A DNA stretch of 64,000 nucleotides, from positions 42,030-106,029 of the forward strand of contig JAENWA010000003.1 in the NCBI GenBank assembly GCA_016650295.1. Reading direction: 5' to 3'. Under the pieces are notes generated by a model. It had not been told where the DNA came from. It saw only the letters and a program-made list of their open reading frames with translations, and made no database searches. The DNA comes from Desulfuromonadales bacterium. Lineage in GTDB: Bacteria > Desulfobacterota > Desulfuromonadia > Geobacterales > Pseudopelobacteraceae. The translations under genes were made by a program, and so were the position numbers. Each line of letters starts with the position of its first letter. Position 1 is the first letter of the stretch. Positions 42,615 through 50,529 of this stretch are shown here, piece by piece.

Positions 42615-43589
42615 TTGGCTAACAGGAAAAATAACAAGCGAATCCCGAAAAGGCCGGGCGGCAGTCGTTATGCCGCCCTGGCCATCCTGGCCGTAATTAT
42701 TCTTGCCATAGTCGGTTATCAATTGATCAAGCCCGGCCGCTCCGTTTCACCCCTCGTTCCCTACAGGGATCATGCTACAACCCTTACTCCGCTTCAGACA
42801 AAACCGCCGGCCCCTGTTGTACACAACTATTCCGCACTGGTAAAGACGCACCCCGCTGCGAAACAGTATCCGAAGACGAAAGTTGTTCCGGACGATAGTT
42901 CTTCAGGTGATAAACCGTCAGGCGGTTCCGGTCGTTTGGCAATTATTGTCGACGATATGGGCAGTAATCTGCAGGAGGCGCGGGCCCTGGCCGGAATCGG
43001 GGTGCCGCTGACATTTTCCATTATTCCAGGTTTGAGCAGATATCGTGAGGTGGCGGCGTTTGCCGCTTCCAACGGTATCGAAACCATGATTCACATCCCC
43101 ATGCAATCGAAGGGGTGGCCCGAGCGGCGACTTGAGGCGAACGGCCTGCTGGTGTCCATGTCAGACACCACTGTCACCGAACGCCTGGAGGAGTTCATGC
43201 GAACCCTGCCAGGCGCCGTGGGAGCCAATAATCATATGGGGTCGGAGTATACCGAGCACGAAGACCGGATGCGTACTGTACTTACCGTATTAAAGGGGAA
43301 AGGTCTGTTCTTTGTAGACAGCGTTACATCACCTCGGAGCGTGGGGTTGAAGCTGGCCCGCGAACTGGATATGAAATCAGCGCGCCGGAACGTGTTTCTG
43401 GACAACGAACAGGATGGTGCCTACATACTGGGGCAGCTCAATCAGGCGATTCGCCAGGCAAAAAAAACGGGCGGGGTGATTGCCATCTGTCACCCCCATC
43501 GCGCCACGATTCGAACTCTGGAGGCCGCGCTGCCGAGTCTTTCGAAACAGGGTATCACACTGGTACAGGCATCACAGTTGGTGAAGTAG
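42615..43589 (+). CDS. Divergent polysaccharide deacetylase (YibQ-like)
   Basis: A 324-aa protein with a basic N-terminus and membrane anchor (about 16-37), a Pro/Ser-rich linker and the YibQ domain (LAIIVDDMGSNLQEARALAG, IETMIHIPMQSKGWPE, GANNHMGSEYTEHEDRM, LFFVDSVTSPRSVG, VIAICHPHRAT). It lacks the canonical NodB Asp/His/His metal motif. TTG at 42615 is the only start close to ctpA (4 nt). Last gene of the operon. Confidence 0.88.
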   Translation: MANRKNNKRIPKRPGGSRYAALAILAVIILAIVGYQLIKPGRSVSPLVPYRDHATTLTPLQTKPPAPVVHNYSALVKTHPAAKQYPKTKVVPDDSSSGDKPSGGSGRLAIIVDDMGSNLQEARALAGIGVPLTFSIIPGLSRYREVAAFAASNGIETMIHIPMQSKGWPERRLEANGLLVSMSDTTVTERLEEFMRTLPGAVGANNHMGSEYTEHEDRMRTVLTVLKGKGLFFVDSVTSPRSVGLKLARELDMKSARRNVFLDNEQDGAYILGQLNQAIRQAKKTGGVIAICHPHRATIRTLEAALPSLSKQGITLVQASQLVK

Positions 43590-43667
43590 AGATAGCGATT
43601 TTTTATTGATTTTTATTTTATGCATGTGTATTCTTAACAGAGTTACTAAACAAACACGAGACATACC

Positions 43668-43753
43668 GGATACACGATAATACTAAACTATCCGCAAGGG
43701 TAGGACGGAAAGCCTAAGGGTCTCATTGAGACAGCCGGGTCGCCGAAATATCG
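43668..43753 (+). promoter_or_regulatory. GEMM-I riboswitch aptamer, Ib subtype (probably cGAMP-sensing)
   Basis: GEMM core: P1 GATA (43669-43672) with TATC (43749-43752), CACGATAATACTAAAC, the stem CTATCC / GGGTAG capped by a GCAA (GNRA) tetraloop, then GGACGGAAAGCC, a stem GTCTC / GAGAC, and GCCGGGTCGCCGA. The base equivalent to position 20 of the Vibrio Vc2 aptamer (G in c-di-GMP sensors) is A, at 43682. A20 marks the GEMM-Ib class, in which Geobacter members prefer 3',3'-cGAMP (established knowledge). The ligand is inferred from that base. Confidence 0.88.
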
Positions 43754-43783
43754 CACACACGATACGAAGCCCCGGCATTTTTT
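43734..43783 (+). terminator. Riboswitch expression platform: terminator overlapping the aptamer 3' strand
   Basis: GCCGGG (43734-43739), part of the aptamer's 3' side, can instead pair with CCCCGGC (43770-43776), enclosing TATCG / CGATA, and be followed by ATTTTTT. Ligand binding, by keeping the strand in the aptamer, would prevent termination: a genetic ON switch. The 367-bp gap 43590-43956 holds only this element and a leader. Confidence 0.82.
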
Positions 43784-43956
43784 GTGTTCAAAATACGATA
43801 CAGAAGATAACCCGTCTCAACTCATTTGTAGCGTCTGTCAAGGCAAACACTTATACCGGGCGCTGTTACATAACGGAAACCGGCATAACTCAGGAAGTGG
43901 TAACGATAATACTTAGGGCCTCAGCATTTACTGAAATAAATAGTGTGGAGACTGCA

Positions 43957-44493
43957 TTGCCTGTTTTTAGATCTATTTTGATAGTGTTATCATTAACAAT
44001 GTGCGGTTTTGGAGCTTGCAAGACATCGCTTGCCCAGGAGCAGGTAAAACCAACAATACCGTCTCATTCTGCCGAAACAATCGAGATTATCTGTCATTAT
44101 GGGGTTGGCGGCAAGAATCAGCTTGATACGGTAAAAGGAACCTTTACCTACGACATGGTAATTGATCCGCCCACTGTTATCCAGCTCGCTCTTTCAGAAA
44201 TGGAACGTAAGGAAATCCTGAATGCCGCACGTACGGCGGGATTCTTCTCAATGCCTAAAATACTGCTTCCTCCCGAGAAGCAGGGTACAAATTTTTGCAT
44301 GGGGCCATGCCGTACCTATTACATTTCGATAAAATCACCTCAATATGAAAATGACGTTTCGCTGGATAATTGCAGCTGTACACAACAGGAAGAAGAGAAA
44401 AAACTTTCAAACCTGATCACATTGATAACTTCGATTATTGCCTCAAAATCAGAGTTTAAGGCGTTGCCAAAACCAAGAGCGGGATATCTCTGA
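43957..44493 (+). CDS. Secreted protein of unknown function under the riboswitch
   Basis: TTG at 43957 has GGAG 6 nt upstream and gives a signal peptide (MPVFRSILIVLSLTMCGFG, cleaved near SLAQ, about residue 25). The 178-aa product has seven or so cysteines (FCMGPCRTYY, DNCSCTQQEEE) and a beta-rich pattern (ETIEIICHYGVGGK, GTFTYDMVIDPP), resembling DUF6438-type periplasmic proteins, but the family call is tentative. It is the first gene after the GEMM switch. The reading frame stays open upstream through the riboswitch region, which is not translated. Confidence 0.6.
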   Translation: MPVFRSILIVLSLTMCGFGACKTSLAQEQVKPTIPSHSAETIEIICHYGVGGKNQLDTVKGTFTYDMVIDPPTVIQLALSEMERKEILNAARTAGFFSMPKILLPPEKQGTNFCMGPCRTYYISIKSPQYENDVSLDNCSCTQQEEEKKLSNLITLITSIIASKSEFKALPKPRAGYL

Positions 44494-44530
44494 TGTCTGT
44501 GCACTCGTTTCAAACTTTCTTGGCGAAATA

Positions 44531-44632
44531 ATGGTTAGAATTGTCGTTATTGATGACCATCAACTGGTCATTCCCGCAGAGATTTTGAGTAGGAACCCGG
44601 GTTTTGATTTTCCGATACAGGCATCAGCGTAA
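44531..44632 (+). pseudogene. Possible remnant of a response-regulator receiver domain
   Basis: A 33-codon frame begins MVRIVVIDDHQLVIPAEIL, resembling the first strand and acidic pair of NarL-type receivers (IVDDHQLVREGL), then loses similarity and stops. No rest of a receiver follows. It may be a decayed fragment between the two secreted-protein genes, or chance. Confidence 0.25.
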
Positions 44633-44670
44633 CCTGCACGCAGTTCCGCTGTACTCAAAAAGGAGTTGGT

Positions 44671-46461
44671 ATGAAAAGATTCATCGCACTCAATCTGTTA
44701 TATGGATGTCTTGTCGCCCTGTTTTCGGGGATAGTGCTGCCACATGCCTCTCAAGCGGCGGATTTGCTCGCGTTGCAGGATGTTCCCCCCACCATCAGTC
44801 TTGTCCCTGTCATGGCGGATCCGAATCCCAACTATAATCATGTCATGGGTGAGAAAAAAGTCGGTAAGCTTATCAGCTTGGAAGCTCTTTCCAGCACCTT
44901 CACCATCAACTACCTCCCTTCGGGTGCCGGCAGCTCTGGTGATATCTGTACCGACTGGCCTTCTGACGTGCAGTCCGCCTTCAGCGCGGCAGTGAACATC
45001 TGGGCCAGCAAATTGACTTCGTCGGTGCCAATCGTAATTGATGCATGCTGGGCCACCAATCTGCCAAGCGGAGTCTTGGGTCATTCAGGAGCGGTAAATT
45101 ATTTTAAAGATTTCACCAATGCCCCCAAACCGGGTACTTATTATCAGGCGTCTCTGGCCAACTCACTTGCAGGTAGAAGGCTTGGAACAAACTCAGCCGA
45201 TATATACATGGCCTTTAGCAGAGTTTATAATTGGTACTTCGGAACGGACGGCTATCCGCCAGCCAGCCAGCATGATTTTATTTCGGTTGTTGCGCATGAA
45301 ATTGGGCACGGGCTCGGTTTTACGGGAAGTTTGACCGTATCGTCCGGTCAGGGGTCCTGGGAGAATGGGGGATATCCAATTGCATATGACCAGTTCACGA
45401 TAGACAGTTCCTACCAGCAACTTATCAATACCGTGGTTTATCCTAATCCATCAACTATCCTCGGGAGCGCACTTACCGGCGGAGGAATCTATTTCAACGG
45501 AACCAACGCAACAGCTGCCAACGGAGGAACCAAGGTCAAGCTCTATGCTCCTTCCACGTGGTCAAGCGGCAGCAGTTATAGCCATCTGGATTACAACACC
45601 TACTCAACTACGGCAAATGCTTTGATGGTATATGCGATCTCCTCCGGCAGGGCCATTCATGATCAAGGTACGGTCACCATGGGGTTGCTCAAAGACCTGG
45701 GGTGGCAGGTCTCCACTGTATCTTTTATGCCCGGCGCGCCGACCATCGGCATCGCCACCTCTGGTAATGCTCAGGCAACAGTGAGCTTTACCCCACCTGC
45801 ATCGAACGGCGGCAGTTCGATAACCGGCTACACGATAACGTCAAGCCCCGGCAACATAACCAAGACCGGTACTGCAAGCCCGATAACCGTGACCGGTCTG
45901 ACTAACGGCACGGCCTATACCTTCACGGTGAAGGCGACAAATGCGATTGGGACAGGCCCCGCCTCGGCGGCATCCAATAGCGTAACTCCGATAGCAGTAA
46001 CAACCGTTCCCGGCGCACCGACCATCGGCATCGTCTCTGCGGGTAATACCCAGGCAATAGTACGCTTTACCGCCCCGTCATCCAATGGCGGCAGCGCGAT
46101 AACCGGCTACATGGTAACAACAAACCCCGGCAACATGACCAAGACCGGTACTGCAAGCCCGATGACCATAACCGGTCTGACCAACGGTACGACCTATACC
46201 TTCACGGTGAAAGCGACAAATGCAATTGGGACAGGCCCTGCCTCGTCGGCATCCAATATCGTAAGCATTGATTACGTTGATGGTGATTGTAATGGTAACG
46301 GGGCCATAGAGATCTCTGATGCCTTGTTTGCCTTGCGCATTACCGTAAATCTCGACCCGGCAACACCAACTGCGCTATCTAAGGGAGATATAAATAAAGA
46401 CGGGAAAATCGATATTTCGGATGCCCTGTATATTCTAAGAAAGGTGGTAGGGCTGATCTAG
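44671..46461 (+). CDS. Secreted metalloprotease with two FnIII domains and a C-terminal dockerin
   Basis: A 596-aa protein with a signal peptide (MKRFIALNLLYGCLVALFSG, cleavage near QAA, 29-30). The protease domain (about 50-350) has FISVVAHEIGHGLGFTGSL (near 209): an HExxH zinc site whose third metzincin His position is Gly, so the third ligand must come from elsewhere. Two fibronectin III domains follow (about 352-443 and 448-535), near-identical in sequence. The last 60 residues hold two dockerin Ca-binding repeats (DGDCNGNGAIEISDALFALR, GDINKDGKIDISDALYILRK). Dockerins bind cohesins; the secretin in the same window carries one. SD AAAAAGGAG. Confidence 0.9.
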   Translation: MKRFIALNLLYGCLVALFSGIVLPHASQAADLLALQDVPPTISLVPVMADPNPNYNHVMGEKKVGKLISLEALSSTFTINYLPSGAGSSGDICTDWPSDVQSAFSAAVNIWASKLTSSVPIVIDACWATNLPSGVLGHSGAVNYFKDFTNAPKPGTYYQASLANSLAGRRLGTNSADIYMAFSRVYNWYFGTDGYPPASQHDFISVVAHEIGHGLGFTGSLTVSSGQGSWENGGYPIAYDQFTIDSSYQQLINTVVYPNPSTILGSALTGGGIYFNGTNATAANGGTKVKLYAPSTWSSGSSYSHLDYNTYSTTANALMVYAISSGRAIHDQGTVTMGLLKDLGWQVSTVSFMPGAPTIGIATSGNAQATVSFTPPASNGGSSITGYTITSSPGNITKTGTASPITVTGLTNGTAYTFTVKATNAIGTGPASAASNSVTPIAVTTVPGAPTIGIVSAGNTQAIVRFTAPSSNGGSAITGYMVTTNPGNMTKTGTASPMTITGLTNGTTYTFTVKATNAIGTGPASSASNIVSIDYVDGDCNGNGAIEISDALFALRITVNLDPATPTALSKGDINKDGKIDISDALYILRKVVGLI

Positions 46462-46525
46462 GACCACTGGAGACTTGGATGCTGTTATCTGTTTTTCTGT
46501 TGAGCTGACATCTGCGCCGGCTAAA

Positions 46526-46564
46526 ACGCCGTGAAGTCCTTTATTCCAGGGTTTCACGGCGTTG
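46526..46564 (+). terminator. Hairpin after the metalloprotease gene
   Basis: AACGCCGTGAA / TTTCACGGCGTT, 11 bp, loop of 16 nt, with no clean T-tract. It could stabilise the 3' end. The rest of 46565-46693 has no recognisable gene. Confidence 0.45.
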
Positions 46565-46693
46565 TTATATGCCTTGCAAACAATCTCAAGCATCATCCAG
46601 GGTAAGTTGGGGGGCTTTGTCAAGGTGTTCGATAATCGGTCTATGTTACGTAAGTTTCAGCACAACGTAGTCATGATCAGCCACAAAGGTTCT

Positions 46694-48085
46694 CTACAAA
46701 ATGGCAGCGCTGATCTGACGCTGAACGTTCTGCACCGCACGGTAGCGATCCTCATGCAGAACCGCATCCGGGTCGGACGGATCAACCGGATGTACCGCCA
46801 GCCACGCGTCACTGCGTAATCTGCCCTCATAGCCGGTCAGTGACTCGTTCAGCAGCAGGTAGAGCTTACCGTTGTTGCCTTCCAGGTCACCCTCTGAAAA
46901 ACCGGCCAGATCAATGTCCTTCTGGAATATCTGTTCACCGCTCGTATTGAACTGGCGGTAATCGAGCATTTCCGGTCTGTTCCCGTCTTTTGCCGCCAGA
47001 AGGGATACGGATTTTCCGGCCTTGTCCGCAATCACCAGGCGTGCCGCGTCAAATGTCCGGGAATCGCTGGTCATTCCATACAGTGTTGCACAGAGCATAT
47101 CGGTAAAACAGGCTGAATGCAGAAAACCGCGTGCTGACCGGTCGGATGTCTCGTAATAAAATCCCCGCCCCTCGGGCTGCTCCGAAAGGAGTGCGCCGCA
47201 AATCAGGCAACGCTCTGCCAGACCTTCCAGCCTGGCCAGATATGATTCCTTCTTTTTCCCTTCCTTTTCCGACAGCCAGGTATAATAGAGGCAGGCCCGC
47301 GATTCGGGTGTTGCGTCGTAACAGTTCAGAATCTCGCGACTGATTTCTGCGAATTGCCCGTGTACATCCGTACCGCGGGCATGAGTCAGGATCGGATAGA
47401 TCTTGCCGTCAGGATTGGTGTTGAGGCTCTCGACCTTGGGGCTCTTGGAGATATAGGTATCCAGGCAGCGGTAGCCGCGGTTGGCTGCAAAGGCCCGCAG
47501 CAGTGTTTTCTGGTCCTTGAATACACCTTCGAACTTGATGCGCTCATCAATCAGACAGGGGATCAGGGCCAGCGACTTCTTGTCGATGCCGCGCTGTTCG
47601 AAGAGTGAAAAGATATTGCGGCAGTTTTCGAGACTGGGCATGTCCTTGACCGGTATCAAGACCCGGTCGGCGGCATACAGGGCGTTCTGGGTGAGGATGT
47701 TCAGGTCCGGCCGGGTATCAATGATGACGATGCCCGAAATGCCTGATTCAGCCAGCATGCGCGTCAGGGTCATCGGGCCTTTGAAACGCTCGTTGATGTC
47801 GCCCAGTTCCGTTGATGAAGGGATGTACCCCACGCCGTACTGTCCGGTTTGCACAACCTGGTTAGCTTGCGCTCCCATCAGCATGTCGTGGACGTTTCCG
47901 GCCAGTCGCTGTCCTTTCAGCTCGAACATCCGGTCAACGGTAAAATGGTTATCGAATGAGAAGATGGTGACCGGCAGATCCTCGCGCATGGCTTTCAGGT
48001 AGATCGCCAGATTGGTGGCCAGGGTGGTCTTGCCGACCCCGCCTTTTTCGGATGAAATGGTGATGATGTAGGGAAAGGACTGCAT
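46694..48085 (-). CDS. ParA/MinD-like ATPase with unusual C-terminal domain
   Basis: A 463-aa protein. The N-terminal half is a ParA/MinD P-loop ATPase: deviant Walker A SSEKGGVGKTTLATNLA, ADRVLIPVKDMPSLENCRNI, FSLFEQRGIDKKSLALIP. Residues about 250-463 form an extra domain with CLICGALLSE and SACFTDMLCATL cysteine/histidine clusters that could bind zinc, and no match I recognise. No parB, min or chemotaxis gene is near, so partition of a chromosome or plasmid is unlikely; the ATPase may position an unknown cargo. Confidence 0.8.
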   Translation of the reverse strand: MQSFPYIITISSEKGGVGKTTLATNLAIYLKAMREDLPVTIFSFDNHFTVDRMFELKGQRLAGNVHDMLMGAQANQVVQTGQYGVGYIPSSTELGDINERFKGPMTLTRMLAESGISGIVIIDTRPDLNILTQNALYAADRVLIPVKDMPSLENCRNIFSLFEQRGIDKKSLALIPCLIDERIKFEGVFKDQKTLLRAFAANRGYRCLDTYISKSPKVESLNTNPDGKIYPILTHARGTDVHGQFAEISREILNCYDATPESRACLYYTWLSEKEGKKKESYLARLEGLAERCLICGALLSEQPEGRGFYYETSDRSARGFLHSACFTDMLCATLYGMTSDSRTFDAARLVIADKAGKSVSLLAAKDGNRPEMLDYRQFNTSGEQIFQKDIDLAGFSEGDLEGNNGKLYLLLNESLTGYEGRLRSDAWLAVHPVDPSDPDAVLHEDRYRAVQNVQRQISAAIL

Positions 48086-48123
48086 GTTTTAAATCCGCCG
48101 TACCTAAGAAATTTCGGTGCTTG

Positions 48124-48285
48124 GGAGTCTGTCGGACTTAGGAAATCGTAGCGAAAATTCGACTGGGCGAGGACAGATTTTGCCGATTTTGCAGGTCAAT
48201 AGTCGTTCTATTGACCAAGAAATCGGTGAAATATGGACCGCACAGGCGGATTTGCAGTAGATTTCTCCTAAGTCCGACAGTCTCC
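48124..48285. repeat. 162-bp palindromic repeat / MITE-like element, copy 2
   Basis: The reverse complement of copy 1 (7188-7349) with about seven differences. Its ends form near-perfect 20-bp inverted repeats (GGAGACTGTCGGACTTAGGA and, at the other end, the complement with one change), and the interior folds on itself around GGTCAATAG / CTATTGACC. It sits in the 348-bp gap 48086-48433 after the ParA-like gene start; nothing else coding is seen there. Confidence 0.85.
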
Positions 48286-48433
48286 TAGCCAACACCGGAG
48301 GGCGATAGTAGTAAATTTGATGGCGATGGTCAATTGCTTTCCCGTGATTCAGGGAATTCCGGTCGCATCATTGAAGTCAATGCCGGTGGAGAGAAAATAA
48401 AAAACAGGTCTTCCCGGGTGCCTCACGTTGCGA

Positions 48434-49585
48434 TCAGATCCGGTTGCCCTTCAGTTCTTTCAGCGAATAGAAGGTCCCTCGCCAGCGGATGCCCCCTTGT
48501 ACGAGATTCAGCAGCATGGTGCGCAGCAGGATATAGATAAACAGGATCGACATCAGGGGATAGCCGACGGCATACCAGGGCCGTGAGCCGTGGAAACGGG
48601 CACTGTCCGCAACCACCAGCAGAATCAGAATCACTACGGCCAGGTAGATGCCCCGGACCGTCCCGCCGGTAACAAAGAGCGCCGCAAAGGGCCAGATGCT
48701 GCACAGGCTGTGGACCAGCACACCCATCAGCACCAGCGGAATGTTGTAATCGGCTCCCGAAAAGGCATTCTTCTCCAGCCCCCTGATCACCTCGCCCAGT
48801 GAGGCGTACCATTCCACGGCCAGAAAATCGGGCGCATAGGCTACATCCTGTCGGAAGCCGGCCTGTTTGATGATCTTGCCCAGCTTGACATCGTCATCCG
48901 GACGCAGTCGGATGGTCTCATGGCCCCCCACCTGCCGGTAGACAGTTCTCCTGAGCAGGTTGAAGGCGCCGATGCCGATATGGCAGCGGCTTTTGGGATC
49001 GCGAGCTTTCCAGGGGCGAGTGAACAGCGAAAAGAAGATGATAAAGGCAGCACCGAACATGCCCAGCAGGGTGGTCGGCATGCGCATGGATGGTGTGGCG
49101 GCCAGATGGTCAAGCCGGTTCTGTTCCATACATGCCACGGCGCGGGTCACCACCGTCGGTTCCATAACGATATCGGCGTCGGTGAACAGCAGCAGTTCCC
49201 CGGTTGCGCGTTGGCTGCCGACCCACAGGGCGTGGTTTTTGCCCAGCCAACCCGCGGGCAGGCTGTCGATATGGATCACCCGCAAACGGGCGTGAGTATT
49301 AGCCAGATCTTCCAGTATCAGGCCGGTAGCATCTTCGGAACGGTCATTGATCACGATCAGTTCGTAATCGGGGTAGGCCAGCGCCAGCAGCGACCGTAGC
49401 GCCTCGCGGATGTTGCGCTGCTCGTTGCGGGCGGCCACGATGATAGATACCCGTCGTGGATCGGGTGGCGGATCGGGTGATACTTCCCGCAGGGCACGGA
49501 TGGAACGGTTGCCGGTGAACAGGTCCAGTGCCGCCAGAATGGTGAGGAATAGTGTTGCAGCAGCCAGCCAGAACAGGAGGGTCAT
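48434..49585 (-). CDS. Membrane-bound GT2 glycosyltransferase
   Basis: A 383-aa enzyme: N-terminal span (3-22), GT-A domain (about 45-260; RVSIIVAARNEQRNIREALR, ELIVINDRSEDATG, ELLLFTDADIVME, RRTVYRQVGGHETIRLRPDD) and C-terminal spans (about 280-375). The layout resembles hopanoid-cluster HpnB-type and other processive-like GT2 proteins, but no hopanoid genes are adjacent. It overlaps the zinc-ribbon gene by 4 nt. Confidence 0.88.
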   Translation of the reverse strand: MTLLFWLAAATLFLTILAALDLFTGNRSIRALREVSPDPPPDPRRVSIIVAARNEQRNIREALRSLLALAYPDYELIVINDRSEDATGLILEDLANTHARLRVIHIDSLPAGWLGKNHALWVGSQRATGELLLFTDADIVMEPTVVTRAVACMEQNRLDHLAATPSMRMPTTLLGMFGAAFIIFFSLFTRPWKARDPKSRCHIGIGAFNLLRRTVYRQVGGHETIRLRPDDDVKLGKIIKQAGFRQDVAYAPDFLAVEWYASLGEVIRGLEKNAFSGADYNIPLVLMGVLVHSLCSIWPFAALFVTGGTVRGIYLAVVILILLVVADSARFHGSRPWYAVGYPLMSILFIYILLRTMLLNLVQGGIRWRGTFYSLKELKGNRI

Positions 49586-49785
49586 GTTTCAAGATCTTCC
49601 GGAAAACAGACGTTATGCGGCAGGTTCGCCTTGGCGCCACATTTTGAACACGTTACCGTCGGGGCATCGGTCAGATGCTGCATCTCCATGAACAGGCCCA
49701 TGTTCGACAGCCAGCAGATATGTCCCTTGTGCGTTTCTCCGCAGTTACAGGGGTGAGGGGTTTCTGTGTCAACTTGGTCCGACAT
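49582..49785 (-). CDS. Small zinc-ribbon-like protein (67 aa)
   Basis: Contains HPCNCGETHKGHICWL and VTCSKCGAKANLPHNVC, i.e. cysteine/histidine pairs for one or two zinc sites, in a hydrophilic context. ATGA overlap with the following GT2 gene shows translational coupling. Function unknown. Confidence 0.6.
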   Translation of the reverse strand: MSDQVDTETPHPCNCGETHKGHICWLSNMGLFMEMQHLTDAPTVTCSKCGAKANLPHNVCFPEDLET

Positions 49786-49928
49786 GTTGTACCTTTCTTC
49801 TTAAGCCGGTTTTGCTTTGCTGATTACATCCTGAGAATAAACATCCAGTTTGTTCTTATTTCAGTTTACTTGTTTTACCCGCATTGTGACAGCCTTTAAT
49901 CTGTTTAACCTGGCGTCATCCCACTGTA

Positions 49929-49984
49929 GGATATTCAACACCTGTGCCGGATATTCATCACCAGTATGCTCTCGTTGACGAGAG
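49929..49984 (+). promoter_or_regulatory. Candidate activator sites upstream of the sigma-54 promoter
   Basis: Two direct repeats GGATATTCA start at 49929 and 49949, 20 bp (two helical turns) apart, each followed by (A/T)CACC-like bases. A perfect 16-bp palindrome CTCTCGT/ACGAGAG (around TG) is at 49969-49984. They lie 53-110 bp upstream of the -24 element, where a bacterial enhancer-binding protein could act. Confidence 0.4.
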
Positions 49985-50036
49985 AAAAACTTAAAAATAT
50001 TCATATAAACTGGTAGTTACTAGCTTTCATGTGGTG

Positions 50037-50051
50037 TGGCACGTTACTTGT
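50037..50051 (+). promoter_or_regulatory. Sigma-54 (RpoN) promoter of the HMA/DUF2318/ABC module
   Basis: TGGCACG-TTAC-TTGT matches the -24/-12 consensus TGGCACG-N4-TTGC with one change (GT at -12). It is 38 bp before the HMA-protein ATG. Confidence 0.65.
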
Positions 50052-50089
50052 ATCATCAAGGTCACACACGCAGATTTGAGGGAAGACCT

Positions 50090-50515
50090 ATGAAAAATAG
50101 AATGCTGAATACGGCACTTGTACTGGCAGCGCTCATATTCCTGTCAATACTTGCCTTCAATGTCAGAACCGGAATTACTGCCGACTCGGTAGCGGTCCTG
50201 AAGACGGCCGGCATGACCTGCGGCAGTTGCTCAAGCAAAATTATCAAGGCGCTGGAGTCACAGAAAGGTGTGACGGCCACAGAGGTAGACATAGATGGCG
50301 GCTGGGTAGTCGTGGGCTATGACACGAAAACCGTGAAACCTGAGGTGTTGGCCGAAAAGGTCAACTCTGCCGGCTTTGGCTGCAGTGTACATCTCGTGCT
50401 GACGTCGGAGCAGTTCAAACAGGAAACCGGCAGGGATATCGGCAAGAAGGCTGCCGTTGGTTCCGGCTGCTGCGGCGGCAAGGGCGGCGGTTGCAAATCT
50501 GATAAACAGAGTTGA
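50090..50515 (+). CDS. Secreted heavy-metal-associated (HMA) domain protein
   Basis: A 141-aa protein starting at ATG 50090: signal or anchor (residues 4-26), one HMA domain (about 35-105) with the metal motif GMTCGSCSSKIIKALES, then a Cys-rich tail (GSGCCGGKGGGCKSDKQS). It resembles a periplasmic CopZ/MerP-like metallochaperone with an added Gly/Cys metal-binding tail. It heads an operon with DUF2318 and ABC genes under a sigma-54 promoter; a role in metal (copper or iron) handling is inferred. Confidence 0.85.
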   Translation: MKNRMLNTALVLAALIFLSILAFNVRTGITADSVAVLKTAGMTCGSCSSKIIKALESQKGVTATEVDIDGGWVVVGYDTKTVKPEVLAEKVNSAGFGCSVHLVLTSEQFKQETGRDIGKKAAVGSGCCGGKGGGCKSDKQS

Positions 50516-50529
50516 AAAAGGAGACATGA

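Noticed and set aside
46562..46819. 85-codon plus frame after the metalloprotease gene
   Set aside because: It runs into the antisense of the ParA-like gene, has no SD and no recognisable domain; considered as a transposase relic but not supportable.
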